A stretch of DNA of 64,000 nucleotides from Eudromia elegans (taxonomy: Eukaryota > Chordata > Aves > Tinamiformes > Tinamidae). The position numbers were made by a program, and so were the translations under genes. The stretch lies in the NCBI GenBank assembly GCA_003342815.1, contig PTEX01000060.1, positions 2,389,849 to 2,453,848 on the forward strand, in the 5' to 3' direction. This document shows, one piece after another, positions 54,401 to 64,000 of the stretch; position 1 is the first letter of the stretch, and each line of letters starts with the position of its first letter. The notes below the pieces were generated by a model. It made no database searches and was not told the DNA's origin. It saw nothing but the letters and a program-made list of their open reading frames with translations.

Positions 54401-54790
54401 TTAGATAAAGGAGAAAAGAAATGGCTTTTCCAGTGATGATATGAACTCTAAGACTTCAAGTATTTTATGTCTGAAGCCTTAAAATCTGTTCGCTGAAACA
54501 AGAAAATGTTTTCACTGACGATTCCTATATCATTAGATACATAATTTATAAAATCACATTTTGACCCTCAAAAAAAAACCAGTTCAAAAGCAGAGTCAAC
54601 CAGATTCAGAGAGTCAGGACAAGATCAGCTTGCCTTTTGCCCTTTTTTTTTAAATAGTGCTTATAAACCTCGCAAAACTAAGGAATCAGAACCAGCTTAA
54701 TCTGTCCTAATTGTGAGACAGTAGACATATTTCCAACATCAGGTGTAGCCTGCCTATTATTAAAATGCAATTATATACTCTAATGCAAGG

Positions 54791-54812
54791 AAAAAAAAAA
54801 AAAAAAAAAAAA
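54791..54812 (+). repeat. Poly(A) run, 22 bases
   Basis: Pure A on the plus strand in intron 1, with no attached element seen. Confidence 0.95.
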
Positions 54813-57800
54813 GAGATAGGCTATCAATGTGTCCCAGCACAAAATTACCACTGGGATGAAAGACAAGTTTTTCCATGATGAGAGGCATCAAACAGGCCTT
54901 GTTATTTTAAGGATGTGTCCTATATATTACATCGTCTAACCACAAAAACCCAAGTTCTCACCTCCACATCCTCAACTTTCACCTATGTCTCTTAACTGTG
55001 TCATTCACAGGAGAAATTACACCAAAAGGCTTGTTCTAATTATTATTAGTTCCATATTGTTAATTGGCTGACCCATATTCACAGGCTGATGGGTCCCATG
55101 GCAGGCTCATAAAAACCCACAGAACTTGCCTTGATTTTGCAGAAAATTCACTACCTTGTGCCCTCCATCAAGTTACCATCCAAATTAAGATGTCAAAAGG
55201 AAGCTCGAAGCGTACAATGTTTTACAAGTGCTTACATATGTGTTTAGACATGTTAAAATGCAAATTTAGAGTCTAACAATAATATTGCCTTCTTTATATA
55301 ATACATGCCCTGCAAGTCATTACAAAGCTATGGACAAATTTACACTCTTATGTCACGTTGACATGGTAAAAGACGAGTGCTCTCCAGTATGCAAACCAGG
55401 TAAGAAAGTACCTCAGACAACTTTAAATGACAGGTAGAGAGACTGAAGTCAGATTTCTTCCAAAAAAATACATTTCTCCCCAAAATATGTTTATTTGTAT
55501 GGCATTTTATAAGTGTTCCCAATTTTGTAAGAATTTTTTTTTTTTTAATTTAAAGAAAAAATAATCTTCAAGTTAATTTTCATAAGTATTTTTAAAGACA
55601 TTGTTATCCAAATCAACATCTCCTTTCTCACAGTTCCTCTAAAACATACAGATTTACTGTTCTTCAATAAACTCGTCCCATCATGATTTCACAGATCGCC
55701 AAACCCGTGAAAACTTTCCAGACTTTTGAATTATTTCATTTCCTGCAATATTCGGAGGAAGACTGCATGCCCCTCTGCTCTGGCTTTCACTGCCACCACA
55801 CTGAGATGCTCTGTGAGGATGATCATTGGGAATTTGGGGGCAGGAAAGCAGCATATTCTCTACCACTTCTCCTCCACAAAAAATAATGAACAAGAGTACT
55901 CATATAGCCCTTGAACGACATCTAAATCGCATTCAATTTGACATTCTTATTGTATCATAGCCTATCTGTCATTTCTCTCACTTATATGCCTAAAGGGTCA
56001 TTTTTCATTTCCCTTGAAATGTCTAACTCATCATAATTTTCAGCAATTTTTGTTTTAATTCTAAAATCCTTGCATTGTGCAACACAGCTGAACCAATAGC
56101 TTTATGTTTTGTTTACAGCCCTTTTAACTGCTTCTGCTGGTTTCTCGTATTTATAGCGTCCTTATTAGGATGTCTGTTGAGTCACACAGGGTTGAGGCCT
56201 TCCCTCTTTTCTCCCTGTTTATAATGCAAGCTGCAGGTCACTCCTTACATTTGGAGCATAATTTCTTTAAAAGAATCAATTGATTTAGCTGGACTAAAGC
56301 TTTTCAAACTTTCTGTTAACATAAACATGTTAATAAAAGACTTTTTTTTTGTTTATTTTTAAATTTATAGGGAACTATGAGGACTTTTACTAGTCTGCCC
56401 TCAAAGCCAACCGTACAGAATGGAAAAACTATGGCCTAGAATGAAGATGTGACTAACATATGAACCTGGTCATCATGTTTAAGCTGTTCACGGTCACATT
56501 TATGCCGCCTTCCAGAAGAATCTAAGACAAGGGAAACGCTGAAGGACACTGCATGCCACTCATGACACAGCGTGGAGATACAGGACGTTGAACAGTATGA
56601 AGACAATCAGACACCCCATCACAACTTAGCTACAGCACTGCTGCTACAGCAACCCGACGTGGCAGGTCCTGACGGCAGAGTCACACTTCTTGAAGGTCTA
56701 GGTCCATACTGACATCAAGAAGAACATCCAAGGACTAATACCATTCTTAATCTCCCTATCCTATCTCCAAATACCTAAGGGTCCATAGTACAATCAAAAA
56801 ACAGAATGTCATCAGGCTTAAATACAACCAGGAATTATGTACCATTTCAGGACACAATCTGGACTACAGAGCCTACAGAGAAAATGGGATGGTTTGCATG
56901 CTAGCTTATTCCCTTATTTTGCTCAGGACCAATCCATACAGCTCTTAAAGAAAACAGTAGTAGAAGTAGCCAGCCTGAAACAGCTGAGATAAGGTCCTGT
57001 AGTCACTTGGTCCACTGGCCTTGGGGCTGATCTCCAGCAATGCAGATACAGTCAATACAATTAAGTGACACCAGTCAAGTTATAAATTGCACTTTAGTTG
57101 TCTCACCTTGATCTTTGACTTGATATCTCACTCATCCACCCAATAGCTTTTGAAATTATTCATTAGCTCAGTAACTATGGTTCACTGCTCTTACTGCCTC
57201 TTAATGATCAGTGAGTGCTCTGCAAGGTGACCAGTCAGCTACTATGCATAAGTCTAACTGGCCCATGATGTTACTACTTTCAATTTCCCTCCCATGTCTA
57301 TACAAGAGACAAGAAAAAAAAGAAAAAAAACTTATACAATTGCAGCAATGTATCTTTAGCAGTATTACAGAAAATGTTGCCCTAGAGGACTTTCAAAATA
57401 AATAATATAGCTTAAGAAAGAAAGCATGCACACTTAACGGTCTAACAGTGCCAAAGACAGTATCAGAGAAGTAGGAAAATACTTTTGAAACTATTGGCAT
57501 TTAAGAAACTGAAAATTATTACAAATATAGCGAGCCTTGAAGATCATTAAAGATGGTGGAAGAGCAAACTTTGGTGACACTGCCCAACAGCTGATGGAAT
57601 AATTCTTGCTCCCAAAGACAAGACAAGCAGAGCTGCTGGCATCCCCGTGGCTATAAAGCTAACACTCCTCCCTGATAGCACATTGGTCTTGGAGAAAAAT
57701 ACCTGGAATTGAAGGCAGGAGCAAGCTAACAGTTAATCAGTGTAGAGCACTAAGGGGACAGTTCTCTTTATTTAGCAGTAAAGACAAACGGGACAGAAGA

Positions 57801-58229
57801 AAGGCATAAGATGTTAGGTGGGAAAGAGAACATGAGGGGTGATAGTTGAGGACAGAGAAGACTGGGCTTGAGGATAGAAAGCCAGAACAGAGGTTGGCTT
57901 GTGTGGGGGAAGAGCCTAGTTTAAATCCTATCCGGTTTCATTTGGCTGGGCTTTTGCACCACACAATTCTCCCAGTTGCCCAAGCAATAGATTTGTCACT
58001 AGATACTTTGCTACACAAATAGTAGCGATTCCAGTAAGGAATATTCACTAATTCCTTAAGAACTGAAAGGAGCTGAAATAGCCCTAATTCAGGTTGGTTA
58101 TCAGGACAGACAACAAACCAGGTAGTGAATGGCTGCCATTACCTCCAGCAGCACAGATTTCTTAGTCAAAATATCTAGAGGTTGAAAAGACTGAATCCTG
58201 CCCTCAAATGAAATATCATCCATAATCTC

Positions 58230-58474
58230 AGAATCACATAATGGCTGAGGTTGGAAGGAACCTCTAGAGATCATCTAGTACAACCCCCTGCTCCAGTAGG
58301 GACACCCAGAGCACGGGGCACAGGGTGGCAGTCAGGTGGGTTTAGAAGATCTCCAGAGAAGGAGACTCCACAGCCTCTCTGGGCAGCCTCTTCCAGGGCT
58401 CCATTAGCCTCACAGGAAAGAAGTTCCTCTTCACATGGAGATAAAATTTCCTGTCCTTCAATTTGTACCTGTTA
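58230..58474 (-). mobile_element. CR1 LINE 3' region, about 245 bases
   Basis: Begins with the terminal repeat AGAATCACATAATGGCTGAG and continues GGTTGGAAGGAACCTCTAGA, CCCTGCTCCAGTAGGGACAC, GACTCCACAGCCTCTCTGGG and CAGGAAAGAAGTTCCTCTTC. 5'-truncated, same orientation as TMEM135. Close in wording to 16377, so the two can be aligned to estimate age. Confidence 0.94.
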
Positions 58475-59940
58475 GTTATAAAGCTAAGCAAGTTTGGTTT
58501 TTTTTTATGAGGACTGCAACAAGATTTTGCTCCAGAAGCCTTCCCCTAAAAATGTCCTAGCTCTGCTTCTTGTGTGTGTTTTAAAAAAAAAGACTTGGAA
58601 TATTTCAGCGAAAAGTTCACCCAGAGGTCCTCTTTACTGGGCTTCCTGCAGACCTTAGTTATGCCAGGCATCAGGCTGCTCTCAGTGCTAGAATACCTGA
58701 GGAATTAGGAGTTGCAGGTGCCAACTGTAAAAGATATCTTAGGAAAGAGTTGACTTCAAACACCTTTGAGACAGCAAATAAGGAACGTGGTTTTCCTGCC
58801 TTCAATTTACTGACATAGCCTTGCCAGAGCCTCAGGCTCACACTTTGGGATGGTCACCTCAAGCATTGTAGAGCAGCAGCCAGTTGTGAAGAATTAAATG
58901 TTTGATGTTGATAGCACTTGCTACTCTTGAGGTTTTACTAATAGAAACATCTGAATCAGAATGAGAACGAAGGCAGAAATTCCTTCAGCATCTTTCTTAC
59001 ACGAAGATCATATACCATTTTAATTTCTAATAGTATCAGTTTATTTTCTCACCTATTGATTCTAATTCATTTTCACACAAGCTTCTGGGAGAGGAAACTG
59101 TTTTTACCTACTTCCCTTTGTGATCAGCTTGTGGCAACAGAAGTAGTGAACAAGGAGAAGCCATTTTACAATGTTGGAGGAGCAAAAATAAGTGCAATTT
59201 TTTGATGTTGTCCTACAACAAGAGAACAGCACTAAGCAGTACTAGAAACATTCTGAAAAAAATCATCCAATTTTATGAATCTAAGACTACACAAAACGAC
59301 TACAGGTTTGTGCTACGTGATATGAAATTCCATTTCCAAGTCTTTCAAACACAGCTTTAAGTCCTACAAAGAGCTGCATTAGTGACTATTAACTCAGAAG
59401 TGCTCTTTCCCTGCCAAGCTACTGAATATGTGAGGCTTCCAACTTCCTCTGCTACCTTGTACACACCGTTCCACTCTATACTGTTTCTCTCATCCATCAA
59501 ATCCCTCTTACCAATCATTCAGTTCATTAATGCAGTTGAAAATTAAATCTGCTGAAGAAAAAGGCAGTGTAATATTGGGTTAATGAATTCATTGAATCTG
59601 CACAAGCGGAGTCACAACAAGACCCAAGACAACCACAAAGGATGAATATAGTTATGTGGCTCTCAGAAAAGCAAGGTGAGTGGTTTCTCCCTCTTTATGG
59701 GCAGGAAGATTGTGGAGTAGATCAGCTATTCACAAAGCCAAGTTTAAAGTACTCAAATAAATTGAACACAGTCAACAAAAACTTAAGGAAATTAAACACT
59801 GTAAACAAGACAGCATGAAAATTTATGCAGACATTATACAATGCAGCATGACACTGACTGGTTGAAAAAGTTCTTACTCTACCTTGAATTTGCCACAAGA
59901 TTTAACTGTTTATAGGGCCAAAATATAAAACACAACAAAT

Positions 59941-60006
59941 TATTTATATATATATATTTATGTATGCATATGTGTATATACACACATATATATATACACA
60001 CACACC
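59941..60006. repeat. Compound AT/CA microsatellite
   Basis: TATATATATATATTTATGTA and then alternating TGTGTATATACACACATATA and a CA end. Partly palindromic, hence able to form hairpins. Confidence 0.9.
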
Positions 60007-61633
60007 TATTTTTCTTGAAAGAAATAAAAAGAGAAAACTTCCTTCCTAACCCAAAACTCCACAACTGACTGAACTACAACAAAGATAAGGATAACCAATT
60101 AGCAGGCTTGATTATGGAGAAAAATTCATCCAGCAATGCCTTCGCTTTGACTTAATAACAATACTGGTTTAGCTGCTATAACTTGAGCTAGATCTGACAG
60201 AGTCATCATCCCAGTGGCTCACTGTGTGCCTGTTGTCTTGTGCTACCGGTATTTACACACCTGCACGCTAAACTGAATAGGCACTTAGCCCGGGGAGGGG
60301 GAAGGGAGAGGAAAGCAGGAGAGGGGAGATGTTTTTTCCAATTGCATTCGTTTCCCAATCCAGCTCGCTGTGTGCTCATACAAACAGCTGCCACTTCTGT
60401 TTATCTCAGTCCAATGTAGAAAAGTTCTGCTAGACACGACAACTGCAAAGTCCACCCTGCCACAGGAGAAGTTACTCATCTACTTCTTAGCACACAGCCC
60501 TATCGTGTCCCAGTCCTCACTCCAGGCACACTTTGACAGGAGCCTCAGCTGAACCAGGACTGCGGCTGCCCTCCACCTTCCCCTGCCCTTTGCTACGGGC
60601 TGAGAGCTCTGCAGCTCCAGCTTGGTGCAGAGCTGAACAGTACAAATCCAGCAACTGTTTTTTCTTTCCTTTTGTCTAGTACTTAGTTTGCAGCCAGCTC
60701 AGTATCCAGGGCACTGCTCACTCCTCCAAGCACCAGTACCAATCCTGGAAAAATGCACTGGCAGTGACAAAGGAAGTGCTCACCTGACCCGCAGCTATTC
60801 CAATTTAGTCAGCTCCCAGGATATGTTTACACAGATGGATACAAACGGATGCGAGCTCTTCTACCTACACCCTAATTTGCTGGAAGGCAGCCAGCTGCAA
60901 CTGCGGTGATATAACCAAGCCTAAAAGCATGCTTAGATAGCTCACCTGTGGGATTCCCTCAAGTTACTTAACCTTATCCTTAAGGTTACATCCTTAACCT
61001 TAAAATATTTTTCAGTCTATTTCTTCAATATTCAGTGCAGTCTCCCTCGGTAGTTCACTGATTACCAGGATTTTTATTTCCCTGGTGATAGCAACATTAT
61101 TCTTCCTCCTGCCAAAGGCACAGTGCTAGCCTCCCAGGCAGTCATTTAGGAAGGCTTTTTTTGTTGTTGTTTCATTGGTACTGACAAACTATGACAATAA
61201 GGTGACCAGACAGTGCCCACGCTCTCTTCCCCAGCCAGATTCTTCCTTCCCTGGCAGTGTCAGGCCAGCAGACCCTCCTTGGCCCTCACATCCTCTTCTC
61301 CATGCTTGGAGTGGGTTACACAGGTGCACCTCTCCTCACATCACTTCCCTGTAGGCATCAGGATCTCCCCCAGCCCATCAAAGCTCCGCCCCAAGCCACA
61401 TTCTCCCACCCCAGCATCAGTCACAGACACCCTTGCCAGGGCCAGGCTCCCCCCAAAACATCTGCTCTCCCCTGAAGACAGGCCACCCCTTGACATCCCC
61501 CCACTCTCCCTCTCCCCGAATTCTCCTCCTCTTTCCCCCACCCTGCTCATGTCCTTCCTGAGTGTCCCAGGCCAGGCTTCCTCAGTGTCCTACCCCTTGT
61601 AACCTTCTGCAGGCCAGGCCTGACACCTCCCAT

Positions 61634-61720
61634 ATCACAGAATCCCAGGACGGCAGAGGTTGGAAAGGACCTGTAGAGACCATCTCGTCCAACCCCCTGC
61701 TCCAGCAGGGACACGTGCTC
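61634..61720 (-). mobile_element. CR1 LINE 3' end beside the promoter
   Basis: ATCACAGAATCCCAGGACGG, GAGGTTGGAAAGGACCTGTA, CCATCTCGTCCAACCCCCTG and CTCCAGCAGGGACACGTGCT form a CR1 tail of about 87 bases. It lies only 270 bases into intron 1. The 5' truncation point runs directly into the C-rich tract. Confidence 0.92.
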
Positions 61721-61734
61721 AAGGAGGCAGCACA

Positions 61735-62428
<694 letters not shown>

Positions 62429-62720
62429 TTATCGCCGTAGTAGATGACGCTTTCGCTGTGCGTAGCTCGCGGCGCTTTCTGCGCGTTTCGACACCTCCCT
62501 CCCCCGCTGGCGGAGCGGCGGCGGCGGCGTCGCGAGCTAACGGTGCCGGGAGGCCGGAGCGGCCCCCGTGAGCGCCGAGGAAGCGGGCGAGGAAGGGCCC
62601 GAGCTCCGCCGGAACGCCGAGCTCGGCGCTGCGAGGCGGGAAGGAGGTGGCGCAGCCGCTGCTGAGAGCTCCCCCAGGCTCTGCTCGCCCCGTGTCACTC
62701 AGAGCAAGGAAGGGCGGCCA

Positions 62721-64000
62721 AGTACGAGGAGGGCTTGAAGGGGCAGCGGTGATGCACCTCGGGGCACCCCCAGGTTGTGTCCTGCATGTCTTGTGTATAG
62801 CATGCAGACCTTTTAGCTTAGCAGAGCTCAAAGAAAACGGCGGAGGAAATGACCAAGGAGGTGGGAGAAGCTGTCCTAGGAAGAGAAAGTGGACAAGTCG
62901 ATTCTGGTTTGGAAAGAAGCTGAGGGGGAATGTGATGGTGGCTTGCAAAATCCTGAAGGCAGTGCTGGATTACACGGTCATAGTTCAGCTGCTCTCAAGG
63001 AGCCAGTTGCAAAACTGGCATTGAGATCCAGCTTGACATATTATTATCAGTCCAAAGGTGCCTGGATCTCCAGTTTTATGTTCTGTTTCTTTTGAGTAAC
63101 AGTTTGCAAATGCTCAGTTCGAAAGGAGTGAGCCTGCTGTATGCAGGAGTCCAGCCAGGAAGGTTAGTTCGAGAACTCCCCTGGAGACAGATTTATCCCC
63201 CAAGGTAAATAGGAAGCAAATGATCAGCAAAATAGCCTGCAAGTAAATATGGGCATGGAATCGCTCCTTTCCTTTACAGCCTGCCTCCAAGTTCTTCTAC
63301 AGATATTAGAGCTGATGTTGTAGCACTGTGTTGGAGAGCACTCTGTGGGTAGCAAAGACAGCCATTGCTAAGGATTCTGGCTCTTGTGTCTGCATGTTTT
63401 GGCTTTGAGACTGCTCTGGGCTTGGAGCTCGCTTGCTGACTTGTGCTTGTGGGCAGGGAGCTATGGCAAGCACCAGGCTAATAGTTGCATGAACTAATAA
63501 TTTTGCTTCTGACACACATTTCTGCACAAAGTCCGAGGAGGATGTGCTTTGCACTGTGTGATGAGTTAAAGAAAATGCCTGGCGATAAAAGAGGACCAAG
63601 CAAAGATTCTGTTCATCACTGCAGCAGCCCTGATTTGACTGAATAGCCTGCTTGGAGCTGGAGACCTTCAGGTCTCTGTTGCTGAATCGGCCAAGTGAGC
63701 CCGATTAAGCACTGTTGAAGGAGACACAGGCCTGACCTTCCTCCAGGCACTGGGCCTGGGGTGTTGCAAGGCCTTATTCTGGGAAGAAACCCTAGGGTAA
63801 AGCAGCATAGGATTGCAGCTGGACGCCCTCTCAGGGTACTGTGCCATGGAAGAAACTTTCCCTTGATTGGAAGTGGGACAAAACAATTTCAGAGTAGGAA
63901 AGAGTCACTTGAACCTAAGAAATGTTGAGCACCTTTGCTTTTACCCCCTTTCTGAGATCTTTCAGGAGCTGACTTGGTCTCATGAATAAGGCGGCACACT
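62721..64000. other. Upstream flank of TMEM135, no gene recognised
   Basis: Composition falls quickly from CpG island to ordinary unique sequence. Plus-strand open frames near 62647-63095 show no family resemblance. Donor-like AAG|GTTAGT near 63164 and AAG|GTAAAT near 63204 exist on the plus strand, but there is no coding exon to use them. A divergent noncoding transcript from the island is possible and unproven. Confidence 0.6.

Noticed and set aside
56380-56760. Less AT-rich block that might be an old transposon or retrocopy
   Set aside because: No terminal repeats, poly(A), coding similarity or target-site duplication could be found by eye.
62905-62970. Possible CR1 internal piece (AAGCTGAGGGGGAATGTGAT, then AAAATCCTGAAGGC)
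   Set aside because: Wording recalls a CR1 block, but the match is short, and the sequence on both sides does not continue in CR1 order. A repeat-library search would decide.
62444-63095. Divergent protein-coding gene on the plus strand from the CpG island
   Set aside because: Open frames here are GC-driven, with no conserved peptide. The known divergent neighbour in human (FZD4) is much farther away and is an easily recognised receptor, not seen here.

Overview
The window is one stretch of vertebrate, almost certainly avian, chromosomal DNA. It is AT-rich and gene-sparse, and its only interspersed repeats that I recognise are short, 5'-truncated CR1 LINE fragments. A bird fits best because of the CR1 3' ends and the low repeat load. 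A crocodilian or turtle also carries CR1 and cannot be excluded by eye.

One protein-coding gene is supported: TMEM135 (transmembrane protein 135, also called PMP52), on the minus strand. Its promoter and ATG lie in a CpG island near 62.1 kb, and it reads leftwards across the whole window. Five coding exons were placed to the base by splice consensus, reading phase and remembered human TMEM135: exon 1 at 61991-62131, exon 2 at 49260-49387, exon 3 at 43838-43930, exon 4 at 29828-29861 and exon 5 at 5144-5209. They total 462 nt (154 codons) and match human residues 1-154 with no length change. The remaining exons, including the Tim17-like C-terminal part, must lie beyond the left edge.

Region by region: 1-5143 is the start of intron 5. 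5210-29827 is the very long intron 4, with three CR1 fragments, a GC-rich islet near 12.1 kb and one half of a direct duplication that flanks exon 5. 29862-43837 is intron 3, with three CR1 fragments and a CpG-rich islet near 31.1 kb. 43931-49259 is intron 2. 49388-61990 is intron 1, with three CR1 fragments, a 55-base poly(A) run containing the only N seen, and a C-rich tract beside exon 1. 61965-62720 is the CpG-island promoter. 62721-64000 is upstream flank with no recognisable gene; in human the divergent neighbour on this side is FZD4, some tens of kb away.

I found no new multi-gene system, no CRISPR, no RNA gene and no recognisable viral fossil. The best leads are a direct duplication that brackets the symmetric exon 5 and carries a cryptic splice donor in one copy, a one-sided strand bias of all long homopolymer runs, CpG-rich islets inside introns, and a promoter with a G-rich sense strand just after exon 1.
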